A DNA stretch of 64,000 nt from Rhizobium sp. L43 (GTDB lineage Bacteria > Pseudomonadota > Alphaproteobacteria > Rhizobiales > Rhizobiaceae): the NCBI RefSeq assembly GCF_002531725.1, contig NZ_NWSQ01000005.1:186001-250000 (forward strand), given 5' to 3'. The notes beneath the pieces were generated by a model. That model searched no databases. It was given only the letters and a program-made list of their open reading frames with translations, and was not told the origin of the DNA. Below are positions 8,792-19,601 of this stretch, piece after piece (positions within the stretch are counted from its first letter, which is position 1; the number at the start of each line of letters is the position of its first letter). The translations under genes were made by a program, and so were the position numbers.

Positions 8792-9985
8792 ATGGACAGT
8801 CATGTGAGTGCGCCGCCGGGAGCTCGGAGCGGCTTCGTTACCAGAAGCAGGGCGGCTGTTTCCCTGCTTTTCCTCATGAACGGCTTCGTCGTCGGCTGCT
8901 GGGCGCCGAAGATCCCGGATTTTGCCGAGCGGCTGGCGCTGAGCAAGTTCGAGCTCGGGCTGATGATCCTCATCTTCGGCGTCGGCTCGCTGGTCATGAT
9001 GCCGATCGCCGGGGCGCAGATCGCCAAACACGGCTCGCGTATCGTCGTTCAGGTGCTGGCTGCCTGCGTGTTGCCGCTGCTGCTGGCCTTGACGCTCGCG
9101 CCAAATGTGATCACCGGGGCAATCGCGCTGTTTCTATTCGGCGGCTTCATCGGCGCAATGGATGTGGCGATGAATGCCAATGCGGTGTCGGTCGAGAAAT
9201 CCATGCGCCGTGCCATCATGTCGTCCTGCCACGCTTTCTGGAGCCTTGGCGGGCTGATCGGCTCCGGCCTCGGCGGCATCGTGATTTCCAAGCTCGGCAT
9301 TCTCGGCCATGCGCAACTGGCAACGGTGCTGGCGGCGATCTTCCTTGCTCTGGCATGGCCGATGATCCTTGCCGATCCGCCGCATCCCGATGCCAAGAAG
9401 GAAAAGACAAGACTGCCGATGGTGCCGCTGCCCTGGCTGCTCGGATTGATGGCCTTGTTCTCCATGGTGCCGGAAGGTGCGGTTCTGGACTGGGGCGCGC
9501 TCTATCTCAGGCAGGAAATGGGTGCATCCGTGGCGCTTTCCGGTCTTGGTTTCGCAGCTTTTTCGGCGACCATGGCGATCATGCGCTTTGCCGGCGACGT
9601 GGTGCGCGATCGTCTCGGCGGCGTCAAAACGCTGCGGATCTGCACGCTTTTTGCCATCGTCGGCATGCTGCTTGCCGGCCTGGCGCCCAATGCCGAGCTT
9701 GCCATTCTGGGCTTTGCCTTTTGCGGTATCGGCATTTCCAACATGGTGCCGATCGCCTTCTCGGCGGCGGGCAACATTCCCGGCCTCAAGCCCGGCATCG
9801 GCATCTCCGTGGTCACGACCATGGGTTATTCGGGCATGCTGGTTGCGCCGTCCCTCATCGGCTTCGTCGCCGAGCATATTGGTTTTGCGGTCGTTTTCAT
9901 GGCGCTGCCGGTGCTGCTGCTGGTCGTTCTGCTGTTCTCCAAGCTCGCCCACTATGCCGATGGGGTCTCCGGAGGCGGCCACTGA
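8792..9985 (+). CDS. MFS transporter, YbjJ-like
   Basis: Twelve-helix major facilitator protein of 397 residues. The open frame extends to 8627, but GAGGAAAG at 8777-8784 lies eight bases ahead of the ATG at 8792, which gives a normal MFS N-terminus. The segment NGFVVGCWAPKIPDF followed by LGLMILIFGVGSLVMMP resembles the YbjJ branch of the family, whose substrates are unclear. Its position directly after the DeoR regulator suggests carbohydrate-related control. A hairpin spans its stop codon. Confidence 0.88.
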   Translation: MDSHVSAPPGARSGFVTRSRAAVSLLFLMNGFVVGCWAPKIPDFAERLALSKFELGLMILIFGVGSLVMMPIAGAQIAKHGSRIVVQVLAACVLPLLLALTLAPNVITGAIALFLFGGFIGAMDVAMNANAVSVEKSMRRAIMSSCHAFWSLGGLIGSGLGGIVISKLGILGHAQLATVLAAIFLALAWPMILADPPHPDAKKEKTRLPMVPLPWLLGLMALFSMVPEGAVLDWGALYLRQEMGASVALSGLGFAAFSATMAIMRFAGDVVRDRLGGVKTLRICTLFAIVGMLLAGLAPNAELAILGFAFCGIGISNMVPIAFSAAGNIPGLKPGIGISVVTTMGYSGMLVAPSLIGFVAEHIGFAVVFMALPVLLLVVLLFSKLAHYADGVSGGGH

Positions 9986-9994
9986 GCCGCCTCC
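9971..9994 (+). terminator. Hairpin over the MFS stop codon, possible terminator
   Basis: GGAGGCGGC at 9971-9979 pairs perfectly with GCCGCCTCC at 9986-9994 around a six-base loop that contains the stop codon. No U-tract follows, so termination is uncertain. Confidence 0.35.
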
Positions 9995-10081
9995 AAACAA
10001 AAGTGATATCGGGGGCGGTTGACAAGAAAGCGGTCATGATCCACCTGAAAGGCACTGTTTTTAGGGGTGAAAAAGCGCTTC

Positions 10082-11332
10082 ATGTCCTCAGCCGCCGATT
10101 TTGATCCGAAACCGCGCCGCGCTTCCGTTGCCGTCGATGTCGGCGGCGTCATCGTCGGTGGCGGGGCGCCGGTCGTCGTGCAGTCCATGACGAACACCGA
10201 TACGGCCGATATCGATTCGACCGTTGCCCAGGTCGCCGCCCTCCACCGGGCGGGCTCGGAGCTGGTGCGCATCACCGTCGACCGCGACGAGAGTGCCGCC
10301 GCCGTGCCGAAGATCCGCGAGCGGCTGCTGCGGCTCGGCATGGACGTGCCGCTGATCGGCGACTTTCATTATATCGGCCACAAGCTGCTTGCCGATCATC
10401 CCGATTGTGCCGCAGCGCTGGCGAAATACCGCATCAACCCCGGCAATGTCGGCTTCAAGGACAAGAAGGACAAGCAGTTCGCCGAGATCATCGAGATGGC
10501 GATCCGCTACGACAAGCCGGTGCGCATCGGCGTCAACTGGGGCTCGCTCGATCAGGATCTCTTGACGGCGCTGATGGATCAGAACGCCGCAGCCGGCTCG
10601 CCGCTTTCGGCCCGGCAGGTGACGCGCGAGGCGATCGTGCAGTCGGCGCTGCTCTCGGCAGCCCTTGCCGAAGAAATCGGCCTGCCGCGCAACCGCATCA
10701 TCCTGTCGGCCAAGGTCAGCCAGGTGCAGGACCTGATTGCCGTCAATTCGATGCTTGCCGAACGCTCCAATCATGCTTTGCATCTCGGTCTGACCGAGGC
10801 CGGCATGGGCACCAAGGGCATCGTCGCCTCGTCGGCGGCGATGGGCTTCGTGCTGCAGCACGGCATCGGCGATACGATCCGCGTGTCGCTGACGCCCGAG
10901 CCGAACGGCGACCGCACGCGCGAAGTCCAGGTGGCGCAGGAAATCCTGCAGGTCATGGGCTTCCGCCAGTTCATACCGGTCGTTGCCGCCTGTCCGGGCT
11001 GCGGGCGCACGACGTCGACGGTGTTCCAGGAGCTTGCCCAGAACATCCAGGCCGATATCCGTAAGAACATGCCGGTCTGGCGCGAGAAATATCCCGGCGT
11101 CGAGGCGCTGAACGTCGCCGTCATGGGCTGCATCGTCAACGGGCCGGGCGAAAGCAAACATGCCGATATCGGCATTTCGCTCCCCGGCACCGGCGAGACG
11201 CCGGCGGCTCCCGTCTTTATCGACGGCAGGAAGGCGCTGACACTCCGCGGCCCCAATATCGCTGCCGATTTCGAGGCGCTTGTCGTCGACTATATCGAGA
11301 AGCGCTTCGGTCAGCGTACCGCGGCGGAATGA
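10082..11332 (+). CDS. ispG: 4-hydroxy-3-methylbut-2-en-1-yl diphosphate synthase (IspG/GcpE)
   Basis: Penultimate enzyme of the MEP isoprenoid pathway, converting MEcPP to HMBPP with a [4Fe-4S] cluster. About 416 residues. Cluster ligands are visible as CPGC (Cys304 and Cys307) and [10 protein letters not shown] (Cys350, with Glu357 as the fourth ligand expected from the E. coli enzyme). The N-terminal TIM-barrel region carries [11 protein letters not shown]. The start at 10082 (ATG) is preferred over a GTG four codons upstream, which sits directly on the purine-rich stretch. hisC follows after 16 bp, so they are probably co-transcribed. Confidence 0.96.
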   Translation: MSSAADFDPKPRRASVAVDVGGVIVGGGAPVVVQSMTNTDTADIDSTVAQVAALHRAGSELVRITVDRDESAAAVPKIRERLLRLGMDVPLIGDFHYIGHKLLADHPDCAAALAKYRINPGNVGFKDKKDKQFAEIIEMAIRYDKPVRIGVNWGSLDQDLLTALMDQNAAAGSPLSARQVTREAIVQSALLSAALAEEIGLPRNRIILSAKVSQVQDLIAVNSMLAERSNHALHLGLTEAGMGTKGIVASSAAMGFVLQHGIGDTIRVSLTPEPNGDRTREVQVAQEILQVMGFRQFIPVVAACPGCGRTTSTVFQELAQNIQADIRKNMPVWREKYPGVEALNVAVMGCIVNGPGESKHADIGISLPGTGETPAAPVFIDGRKALTLRGPNIAADFEALVVDYIEKRFGQRTAAE

Positions 11333-11348
11333 ACGGCAGCGAATTCGA

Positions 11349-12410
11349 ATGAGCCGATACTGGTCTGATATCGTCAGCAAGCTTCAGCCCTATATCGCGG
11401 GGGAACAGCCCCGCATTCCCGGCCTGGTAAAGCTCAACACCAACGAGAATCCCTATGGGCCGTCTCCTCGGGCGCTCGAGGCGATCGGGCAAGCGACGGA
11501 CGATTGTCTGCGGCTCTATCCCGATCCTGCAGCCACGGAATTGCGCGAGACGATCGCGGCGCGTCACGGTCTGACGGCGGACGAAGTTTTCGTGGGCAAT
11601 GGCTCCGACGAGGTTCTGGCGCATGCGTTTCAGGCGCTGCTGAAACACGATCTGCCGCTGCTCTATCCCGACGTGACCTATAGCTTCTACCCGACCTATA
11701 GCCTGCTATACGGTATCGAAGCGATCGAAATACCGGTCGATGACAGGTTCCAGATCCGGCTCGCGGATTACAACAGGCCATGCGGTGCGATCATCATCCC
11801 CAATCCGAATGCGCCGACCGGTATCGGCCAGCCGCTCGCTGACATCGAGGTGCTTGTCGCCACCCATCCGGATGCGGTCGTCGTGATAGACGAAGCCTAT
11901 GTCGACTTCGGCGGTGAAAGCGCCATCCCGCTGATTTCCCGATATCCCAACCTGCTTGTCATCCAGACTTTGTCGAAATCCCGCTCGTTTGCGGGCCTGC
12001 GCGTCGGTTTCGCGCTGGGGCAGCGGGAACTGATCGAGGCGTTGGTGCGTGTCAAGGACAGCTTCAACTCCTATCCGCTCGATCGCCTGGCGCAGGTTGC
12101 CGCGACCGCCGCGATCCAGGACGAAGCATGGTTCGAGACATGCCGGAAGAAGCTCATTGCCAGCCGGGACCATCTCGTTGCGGAACTCGAAGCGCTGGAT
12201 TTCGAGGTTCTGCCGTCCCAGGCGAATTTCATTTTTGCCAGGCACGAAAGCCGGTCGGGTGCCGCGCTTCTCGCCGCTCTGCGCGAGCGGAACATTCTCG
12301 TCCGGCTTTTTGCCAAGCCGCGTATTGCAGATTTCCTGCGCATCAGCATCGGCACGGACGAGGAATGCGCCGGTCTGGTTTCCGCTCTCAAGGCGATATT
12401 GGCAGCCTGA
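11349..12410 (+). CDS. hisC: Histidinol-phosphate aminotransferase
   Basis: PLP-dependent class I/II aminotransferase that transaminates imidazole acetol-phosphate in histidine synthesis; 353 residues. It shows [12 protein letters not shown] near the N-terminus, PNAPTG in the cofactor site, VIDEAYVDF, and the PLP lysine in TLSKS (Lys210). Rhizobia often carry several HisC-like paralogs, some acting on aromatic amino acids, so the assignment as the histidine-pathway enzyme is probable rather than proven. It is downstream of ispG and convergent with ispA, with 27 bp between their ends. Confidence 0.88.
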   Translation: MSRYWSDIVSKLQPYIAGEQPRIPGLVKLNTNENPYGPSPRALEAIGQATDDCLRLYPDPAATELRETIAARHGLTADEVFVGNGSDEVLAHAFQALLKHDLPLLYPDVTYSFYPTYSLLYGIEAIEIPVDDRFQIRLADYNRPCGAIIIPNPNAPTGIGQPLADIEVLVATHPDAVVVIDEAYVDFGGESAIPLISRYPNLLVIQTLSKSRSFAGLRVGFALGQRELIEALVRVKDSFNSYPLDRLAQVAATAAIQDEAWFETCRKKLIASRDHLVAELEALDFEVLPSQANFIFARHESRSGAALLAALRERNILVRLFAKPRIADFLRISIGTDEECAGLVSALKAILAA

Positions 12411-12437
12411 GCTGCCCATTTTCTGAGTCCGGGGACG

Positions 12438-13352
12438 TCAGCTCTTCCGGTCGGCGATGAACTGCGCTGCGGCGATGAGGGTCGAGGCACGGGCGCCGTA
12501 GGGGGCAAGCAGCGTCTCGGCATCGCGGACATGCTGGCGGAGCTGGGCCTCGGCCCATTCCATGCCGTGCAGGGCGACGAGCGTTCCCTTGCCGCGGGCT
12601 GCATCCTTGCCGGTCGCCTTGCCCATGGTCGCAGCATCCGAGGTCAGGTCGAGAATGTCGTCGGCGAGCTGGAAGGCAAGGCCGATTTTTTCGCCGAAGG
12701 CGCGCAGGCGACGACGATCTTCCGGCGGACTTGCCGAGATGAGGGCGCCGGCTTCGCAGGCGAAGCGGATCAGCGCGCCTGTTTTCATCGCCTGGAGGCG
12801 GATGATGCCGGCCTCGTCAGGGGCCTGTTTTTCCGCCGCGAGATCGAGCGCCTGGCCGCCGGCCATGCCGCCGAGACCGGCGGCGCGGGCAAGGGCCAGC
12901 ACCAGCGCTGCCTTGCTCGTATCGGGAAGGGCCGTTTCCGGCGCGGCGATGATGTCGAAGGCGTAGGTCAGCAGGCTGTCGCCTGCGAGGATCGCGGTGG
13001 CTTCGTCGAATTTGATGTGGACCGTCGGTTTACCGCGGCGCAGATCGTCATCGTCCATGGCCGGCAGATCGTCATGCACGAGCGAATAGCAGTGGACGCA
13101 TTCGAGGGCTGCGCCGACACGAAGCGCCGCCTCGGCGTCACCGACGAGAAGGGCGGCACTTTCAACGACCAGGAACGGGCGCAGCCGCTTGCCGCCGTTC
13201 AGCACGGCGTAATGCATGGCGCTGCGCAAGGTCTCGGGCCTGGCGATTTCGTCGGAGAGGGTGTTCGGCAAAAGCAATGCGTCGAGCAGCGCCTCGATCT
13301 CGCGGGCGTTGTGCTTCAGCCTGGTTTCGAAAGTGTCCCGGTTCGCGTCCAT
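12438..13352 (-). CDS. ispA: Farnesyl diphosphate synthase (polyprenyl synthetase)
   Basis: Trans-prenyltransferase of 304 residues that condenses IPP with allylic diphosphates. The first Asp-rich motif DDLPAMD is at 94-100 and the second, DDILD, at 231-235. Tyr89, five residues before the first motif, is the type of bulky residue that limits class II enzymes to C15 product, supporting farnesyl diphosphate. The frame is open to 13646, but homologous sequence begins at MDANRDTFE (13352). With ispG nearby on the other strand, two isoprenoid steps are within 3 kb. Confidence 0.93.
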   Translation of the reverse strand: MDANRDTFETRLKHNAREIEALLDALLLPNTLSDEIARPETLRSAMHYAVLNGGKRLRPFLVVESAALLVGDAEAALRVGAALECVHCYSLVHDDLPAMDDDDLRRGKPTVHIKFDEATAILAGDSLLTYAFDIIAAPETALPDTSKAALVLALARAAGLGGMAGGQALDLAAEKQAPDEAGIIRLQAMKTGALIRFACEAGALISASPPEDRRRLRAFGEKIGLAFQLADDILDLTSDAATMGKATGKDAARGKGTLVALHGMEWAEAQLRQHVRDAETLLAPYGARASTLIAAAQFIADRKS

Positions 13353-13487
13353 GGGCGCTGTTTGCCATGAGGGCGGAGGCGCTTGCAACGGAATTGTCGA
13401 TGGCGCCGGCAAGATTCCCTCTGTGCTCTGGCATAAGCAGCGCACAGGGGTTATGAGAACGATAGGAGCGAAATCGGGCTGGGGACA

Positions 13488-14225
13488 TTGGATATAGCGC
13501 CAGAGATAGAGGACAGCGTCGACGCGCCGGCCGAGCGGCGATGGTTTGGAGACCGGCGTGTGTTGAAACGCATTGTCCTTGCCGTGCTGACCCTGCTGGT
13601 CCTTCCCTATGCGCTGATCTTCTTCTACCTGCTGCCCTTCATTCACCCGGTTTCGACGCTGATGCTGCGCGATCTCGTGCTGCTGCGCGGCTATGACCGC
13701 AGATGGGTGTCACTTGATCAGATCGCCCCGGTTCTGGTGCAATCGGTGATGATGTCCGAGGATGGGCAATATTGCTTCCACGGCGGCGTCGACTGGGCCG
13801 AGATGCGCATGCTGGTCGAGGATACGCTGAAAGGCCAGGCGACGCGCGGCGGCAGCACCATCCCGATGCAGACGGCGAAGAACCTCTTTCTCTGGAACAG
13901 CCGCTCCTTTGTGCGCAAGGCAATGGAGCTTCCTCTGGCCGTCTCCACGGATTTCGTCCTGTCGAAACGGCGGCTGATGGAAATTTACCTCAACATCGCC
14001 GAATGGGGTCCCGGCATCTATGGCATCGAGGCGGCGGCCCAGCATCATTTCAAGGTGCCGGCCTCGAAGCTGACCCGGCGCCAAGCGTCGCTGCTTGCGG
14101 TCTCGCTGCCGAACCCGATCGATCGCAATGCCGGCAAGCCGGGACGAGGCCTTCGCCGGCTCGCGGGCGTGATCGAGCGGCGGGCGCAGGGTTCCGGCGA
14201 TTACATCAGATGCATCTATGAGTGA
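13488..14225 (+). CDS. mtgA: Monofunctional biosynthetic peptidoglycan transglycosylase
   Basis: Membrane-anchored GT51 glycosyltransferase that polymerises lipid II; 245 residues. One N-terminal transmembrane helix (about 28-50) precedes the catalytic domain. Motifs include the catalytic glutamate in [11 protein letters not shown] (Glu91), [17 protein letters not shown], and [14 protein letters not shown]. No transpeptidase domain follows. The start is a TTG just after GGGGAC, which gives the usual short cytoplasmic tail. A repeat cluster lies immediately downstream. Confidence 0.94.
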   Translation: MDIAPEIEDSVDAPAERRWFGDRRVLKRIVLAVLTLLVLPYALIFFYLLPFIHPVSTLMLRDLVLLRGYDRRWVSLDQIAPVLVQSVMMSEDGQYCFHGGVDWAEMRMLVEDTLKGQATRGGSTIPMQTAKNLFLWNSRSFVRKAMELPLAVSTDFVLSKRRLMEIYLNIAEWGPGIYGIEAAAQHHFKVPASKLTRRQASLLAVSLPNPIDRNAGKPGRGLRRLAGVIERRAQGSGDYIRCIYE

Positions 14226-14258
14226 GATCAGGCTTGTCGTTAGGAACGGCGCTCTAGA

Positions 14259-14345
14259 TTTTTGAATTGGGGCATCATATTTCATTTTTGAATTGGGACA
14301 TCATACTTCCGAAAAGCGATTCCGATTTTGGGAAGTATGATGCCC
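14259..14345. repeat. Two 25-bp direct repeats plus one inverted half copy
   Basis: TTTTTGAATTGGGGCATCAT at 14259 recurs with two changes at 14285, giving a 26-base period and 25-base units. The 3' part of the unit (GGGACATCATACTTCC, 14295-14310) returns inverted at 14330-14345 (GGAAGTATGATGCCCC), making a 16-bp near-perfect stem around the sequence GAAAAGCGATTCCGATTTT. It lies between mtgA and a 2H phosphoesterase gene. It may terminate mtgA or be a dispersed rhizobial element. Confidence 0.75.
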
Positions 14346-14417
14346 CGGCCGTCATCTGACATTCTTGGTTCTGCCATATGGGCGAATGGAGTCCAATCAG
14401 AGCCCCCGAGTCGCCCC

Positions 14418-15140
14418 ATGACCGTCACGACGTTTTCTCCCGAGCTTCTCCTTTATTCGAAGACGCACAATCCGAACCCGCCCGCCCATCTCGGCAGCCG
14501 TTATCGCAAGGTCGGCGGCTTTCTGCCGGAAGCCGGCAACACCATCGTTTGCCATGTTGAGAAGGGTTCGTCGTCGCAGGCGGTGCTGATCGAGGCGCGG
14601 GAGAAATATCTGGCGATGCCGGAGGCCCCACAATTCCTCTTCACGCCGATATCAAGCCTTCACATGACGCTTTTCGAAGGTACTATCGAGACCCGGCGCC
14701 GGCAGGACTGCTGGCCGGGCGATCTCCCGCTCGAGACGCCGATCGACGACATGACCGAGCTGATGGCTGCCAGGCTTGAAGGTTTCCGGATGTTCGAGCC
14801 CTTCAAGGTCGCCGTCGTCGAAGCTCGCCCGTCGGGCCTGCTCGTCGACGGGGCGACGGAGAATGACCGCAGGGTTATGCGCGCCTGGCGCAACGCGTTT
14901 GCCGACCTTCTCGGCTATCGCCAGCCGAACCATGAGGACTATAAGTTCCACATGACCTTCGCCTATGTGATCGAACGGCTGGAGGACGAAGCCTTGCCGC
15001 GCTGGCAGGCGATGCTCGACGACGTGGCCGAGGATATCCGCCGCAAGGCCCCGGTTTTCGAGCTGACGCCGCCGGCATTCTGCGTGTTCGAGGATATGAA
15101 CCATTTCCATGAATTGTTGATCTTCGATTTCGACACCTGA
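14418..15140 (+). CDS. DUF1868-type 2H phosphoesterase family protein
   Basis: Cytoplasmic protein of 240 residues that I place in the DUF1868 group of the 2H phosphoesterase superfamily. It has the two defining H-x-T signatures, SSLHMTLFEG near residue 77 and YKFHMTFAYV near residue 178, one in each half of the pseudo-symmetric fold. Relatives act on cyclic or 2',5'-linked nucleotide phosphodiesters, but no substrate is shown for this branch. The ATG at 14418 was chosen because the upstream extension runs into the repeat. A GST gene follows after 13 bp. Confidence 0.8.
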   Translation: MTVTTFSPELLLYSKTHNPNPPAHLGSRYRKVGGFLPEAGNTIVCHVEKGSSSQAVLIEAREKYLAMPEAPQFLFTPISSLHMTLFEGTIETRRRQDCWPGDLPLETPIDDMTELMAARLEGFRMFEPFKVAVVEARPSGLLVDGATENDRRVMRAWRNAFADLLGYRQPNHEDYKFHMTFAYVIERLEDEALPRWQAMLDDVAEDIRRKAPVFELTPPAFCVFEDMNHFHELLIFDFDT

Positions 15141-15153
15141 ACGGGAGAAGCCC

Positions 15154-15801
15154 ATGGACAGACCGACGCTCTACATTGCCAATAAGAACTATTCCTCCTG
15201 GTCGTTCCGGCCCTGGATGGCGCTGACGGGCGTCGGCATCGATTTCGAGGAAGTCCTGATCCCCTTCGACTATCCGGGTGGCAATCCCGACATCAAGGCG
15301 GTATCGCCAAGCGGCAATGTGCCGATCCTGCAGCACGGCGCATTGAAGATCTGGGAATCGCTGGCGATCATCGAATATGTCGCCGAGCTTTACCCGGAAG
15401 CCGGCCTTCTGCCGAGCGATCGTGCCGCGCGGGCGATCGCCCGTTCGGTTTCGATGGAAATGCTCTCGGGGTTCCGGGCGCTGCGCGCCGCTTGCCCGAT
15501 GAATATCCGCCGGCCGAAGGCCAGGATCGTCTTGCCGGATGGTGTCGATGCCGATGTCAACCGCATCGAGACGGTCTGGCGAGACCTGCTGCAGCAATCC
15601 GGCGGGCCGTTTCTCTTTGGCGCATTCAGCGGCGCAGATGCGATGTTTGCGCCTGTCGTCAACCGGTTCGACATCTATGACCTCGTCAATCGGGACGAAA
15701 CACTGGCCTATATGAAGACCATGAAGGCGCATCCGGCCTGGCGGAAATGGGAAGAGGCGGCCCGCGCCGAGCGTTGGATCGTGGCGGAAGACGAAGTTTG
15801 A
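15154..15801 (+). CDS. Glutathione S-transferase family protein
   Basis: Thioredoxin-fold GST of 215 residues. The N-terminal domain has NKNYSSWSFRPWMAL, with Ser residues at the glutathione-activating position (zeta/theta-like), and the cis-Pro segment SGNVPILQHG followed by WESLAIIEYVAE. An all-helical C-terminal domain follows. GGAG eight bases upstream sets the ATG. The substrate is unknown. It is probably co-transcribed with the preceding phosphoesterase gene. Confidence 0.9.
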   Translation: MDRPTLYIANKNYSSWSFRPWMALTGVGIDFEEVLIPFDYPGGNPDIKAVSPSGNVPILQHGALKIWESLAIIEYVAELYPEAGLLPSDRAARAIARSVSMEMLSGFRALRAACPMNIRRPKARIVLPDGVDADVNRIETVWRDLLQQSGGPFLFGAFSGADAMFAPVVNRFDIYDLVNRDETLAYMKTMKAHPAWRKWEEAARAERWIVAEDEV

Positions 15802-15956
15802 GCCAGGAATCATCGGCGTCGCAAAAAATATGCATGGGGACTGGTCAAGCTCACCCCTTGCATGTATAAGCGCGCCAAATTCCGAAATCGCGACATGTCC
15901 GTTTCGGCCGCCAGTCTGGCCGTGGGAATGTTTTGCCCGCAAGTGGAGTAAGAGAA

Positions 15957-16142
15957 ATGGCTGTACCGAAGAGAAAAACAAGCCCGTCCAAGCGCGGTAT
16001 GCGCCGTTCGGCAGACGCACTGAAGGCTCCGACCTACGTCGAAGACAAGAACTCCGGCGAACTGCGCCGTCCGCATCATATCGATCTGAAGACCGGCATG
16101 TATCGCGGCCGCCAGGTTCTGACGCCGAAGGAAAGCGCATAA
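15957..16142 (+). CDS. rpmF: 50S ribosomal protein L32
   Basis: Small basic ribosomal protein of 61 residues beginning [18 protein letters not shown], the typical L32 start, with conserved [16 protein letters not shown] toward the end. The four zinc-binding cysteines of some L32 proteins are absent, as in other alphaproteobacteria. GGAG and GAG sequences precede the ATG, and a strong terminator follows at 16176. Confidence 0.97.
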
Positions 16143-16175
16143 TTTCCCGATCCGGCTTGCCCGATCGAAAGTTTC

Positions 16176-16201
16176 AAGGCCGGCGTCAAGCCGGCCTTTT
16201 G
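16176..16201 (+). terminator. Terminator of rpmF
   Basis: AAGGCCGGC (16176-16184) pairs with GCCGGCCTT (16190-16198) around GTCAA and is followed by TTTTGCATTTT. Confidence 0.85.
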
Positions 16202-16341
16202 CATTTTCGGCATTCAGCTTCGATGGAGATCTTGCGGTGTCGTCGCTCCAAATCGATCTCTCTGCAAATATAATATTTGCAATGGCTTGAAGTAGGACGA
16301 CGGTTTACGGCAGTATTCTCATCGCGCCAGGAGATTTGCCG

Positions 16342-16749
16342 ATGATAGCCGCCATGCCACTGATGATTATTCCATTTATTCTTTACAATCTGGCGATGCT
16401 CGGCCTGATGGGCGACGGCGGCATTCCGGCACTGCAACATGATATCATCGTGCTGTCGATGATCTCGGGCGCGATCTGGAGCATGGCGCTCGGCGATCTT
16501 TTCATCGTCATAGCGCTTGTCGTGCTGTTCTTCGAAATCCTGAAGGCTACCAGAACCGGTCCCGGCAACCTCATCAACCATATCCTGTCGATGCTGGTGT
16601 TCATCGCCTTCCTGGTCGAGTTTCTGCTCGTCCGGGACGCTGCGACGCAGGTCTTCTTCATTTTGATGACGATCGCTCTGATCGATGTGATCGGCGGTTT
16701 TGCCGTCTCGATCAGGAGCGCCGGGCGGGATGTCTCGATCGGATTATAG
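16342..16749 (+). CDS. Small four-helix membrane protein, unknown function
   Basis: Hydrophobic protein of 135 residues with about four transmembrane segments and short charged loops (around EILKATRTG and SIRSAGRD). I do not recognise a characterised family. AGGAG at 16329-16333 sits eight bases ahead of the ATG at 16342, favouring it over the in-frame TTG at 16336. Its last six bases overlap the 3' end of phaR on the other strand. Confidence 0.75.
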   Translation: MIAAMPLMIIPFILYNLAMLGLMGDGGIPALQHDIIVLSMISGAIWSMALGDLFIVIALVVLFFEILKATRTGPGNLINHILSMLVFIAFLVEFLLVRDAATQVFFILMTIALIDVIGGFAVSIRSAGRDVSIGL

Positions 16750-17316
16750 GTTGTCGAGTTTGTTCTGAAGGGCGCGGAGCTGTTCCTTCAGCTCATCGAT
16801 ATCCTTGGCCTCGGCCTTGCGGCTTTCCTTGGCAGGCGGCGTCATGAAGGGCGAGAACATCTGCATCGCCTGCTGAAACAGCTCGGTGTTGCGGCGAACC
16901 TGGTCTTCGACCATCTGCATCGGCAGTTGCAGGTTCTTGCCGATCGGCGTCTCGCCGAAGGCGCGGTTCACCTGCTCGCGCATCTGGGACTGCTGTTCGG
17001 TGAAGGCGCGCATCGAATGTTCGAGAAAGCTCGGCACGACCATCTGCATCTGGTCGCCGTAATAGGTGATGAGCTGGCGCAGGAAGGAGATCGGGAGCAA
17101 GGTGTTGCCGGTCTTCGATTCCTGTTCGAAGATGATCTGGGTCAGCACCGAATGGGTGATGTCATCTCCGCTTTTTGCATCCTGGACGGTAAAATCTTCG
17201 CCCTTCTTCACCATCTCCGCCAGGTCTTCCAGCGTGACGTAGGTGCTGGTGCCTGTATTATACAGCCGGCGATTGGCGTATTTCTTGATAACGATCTGAC
17301 CCTCATGCTTCGCCAT
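16744..17316 (-). CDS. phaR: Polyhydroxyalkanoate synthesis repressor
   Basis: PhaR-type regulator of PHA metabolism, 190 residues. The N-terminal PHB/PHA accumulation regulator DNA-binding domain is clear (IVIKKYANRRLYNTGTS at 8-24) and is followed by two short repeats typical of the family (ITYYGDQMQMVVPSFLEHSM). The C-terminus is charged and predicted to form a coiled coil. Known PhaR proteins bind both DNA and PHB granules and repress phasin genes. It is divergent from phaA/phaB, which it may control. A 7-bp inverted repeat lies 20 bp upstream of its start. Confidence 0.95.
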   Translation of the reverse strand: MAKHEGQIVIKKYANRRLYNTGTSTYVTLEDLAEMVKKGEDFTVQDAKSGDDITHSVLTQIIFEQESKTGNTLLPISFLRQLITYYGDQMQMVVPSFLEHSMRAFTEQQSQMREQVNRAFGETPIGKNLQLPMQMVEDQVRRNTELFQQAMQMFSPFMTPPAKESRKAEAKDIDELKEQLRALQNKLDNL

Positions 17317-17335
17317 ATCAGTCTCCTGGACCCCC

Positions 17336-17367
17336 GTCTGAATTATGGATATTCCTCCACTTCAGAC
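17336..17367. promoter_or_regulatory. Inverted repeat upstream of phaR
   Basis: GTCTGAA at 17336-17342 and TTCAGAC at 17361-17367 form a perfect 7-bp inverted repeat with an 18-base spacer, just upstream of the phaR start in the phaR-phaA divergent region. It is a candidate operator or leader hairpin; nothing in the sequence says which. Confidence 0.4.
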
Positions 17368-17527
17368 TGTAAACGCAAAAGAAGGCCGGTGACAATCTCT
17401 TTGTGCGATGCGGCAAACCTTTAACAGAGCAGATGAATCGGCTTTGGCGGTGACCGCCGAAAAATGACGGCAGCCGGTCTTCGCGTTTGACTTGTGCCCC
17501 AAGCTTTGCCAGTTTCCACTTATGTAA

Positions 17528-18739
<1,212 letters not shown>

Positions 18740-18808
18740 ACCGCATACGATCCGTCATGATTGAAAAGCCCACCAAGAGGCGGGCGAAAAACAACAGGGG
18801 AGTGGAAC

Positions 18809-19534
18809 ATGAGCAGAGTGGCTCTGGTCACCGGGGGTACACGCGGCATCGGCGCGGCGATTTCCGTAGCGCTGAAAAACGCCGGATATAGGGTCGCGGC
18901 CAACTATGCCGGCAACGACGAGAAGGCCAGGGCCTTCCACGAGGCCACAGGGGTTCCGGTGTTCAAATGGGACGTTTCGGATTACGCCGCCTGCGGCGAG
19001 GGGATCGCCAGGATCGAAAGCGAGATCGGTCCGGTCGAAATCCTCGTCAACAATGCCGGCATCACCCGTGATGCGATGTTCCACAAGATGACGCCGCAGC
19101 AGTGGCACGAGGTGATCAATACCAACCTCACCGGCCTGTTCAACATGACGCATCAGGTCTGGACCGGCATGCGCGACCGCAGCTTCGGCCGCATCGTCAA
19201 TATTTCGTCGATCAACGGCCAGAAAGGCCAGATGGGCCAGGTGAACTATTCGGCCGCCAAGGCAGGCGATCTCGGCTTCACCAAGGCGCTGGCCCAGGAA
19301 GGGGCGGCCAAGAACATCACCGTCAACGCCATTTGCCCCGGTTATATCGGAACGGAAATGGTGCTGGCCGTGCCGGAGAAGGTGCTGAACGAACGCATCA
19401 TTCCGCAGATCCCGGTCGGCCGTCTCGGCGAGCCGGAAGAGATCGCGCGTTGCGTCACCTTCCTCGCCTCCGACGATGCCGGCTTCATCACCGGTTCGAC
19501 GCTGACGGCCAATGGCGGGCAGTTCTTCGCCTAA
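18809..19534 (+). CDS. phaB: Acetoacetyl-CoA reductase
   Basis: NADPH-dependent short-chain dehydrogenase of 241 residues that reduces acetoacetyl-CoA to (R)-3-hydroxybutyryl-CoA. It has the cofactor loop TGGTRGIG (8-15), NNAG (81-84), and a Ser134-Tyr147-Lys151 triad. The C-terminal TGSTLTANGGQF is typical of PhaB. The open frame reaches 18761, but CAGGGGAG six bases before the ATG at 18809 marks the start. It forms the PHB precursor operon with phaA and ends at a strong terminator. Confidence 0.95.
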   Translation: MSRVALVTGGTRGIGAAISVALKNAGYRVAANYAGNDEKARAFHEATGVPVFKWDVSDYAACGEGIARIESEIGPVEILVNNAGITRDAMFHKMTPQQWHEVINTNLTGLFNMTHQVWTGMRDRSFGRIVNISSINGQKGQMGQVNYSAAKAGDLGFTKALAQEGAAKNITVNAICPGYIGTEMVLAVPEKVLNERIIPQIPVGRLGEPEEIARCVTFLASDDAGFITGSTLTANGGQFFA

Positions 19535-19561
19535 GCCCACACTACGGAACAGATTCAAAGC

Positions 19562-19590
19562 GAGGCGCGTCGGCAGGACGCGCCTCTTTT
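19562..19590 (+). terminator. Terminator of phaAB
   Basis: GAGGCGCGTC (19562-19571) and GACGCGCCTC (19577-19586) form a perfect 10-bp stem followed by TTTTCATTT. Confidence 0.88.
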
Positions 19591-19601
19591 CATTTGCTGG
19601 A

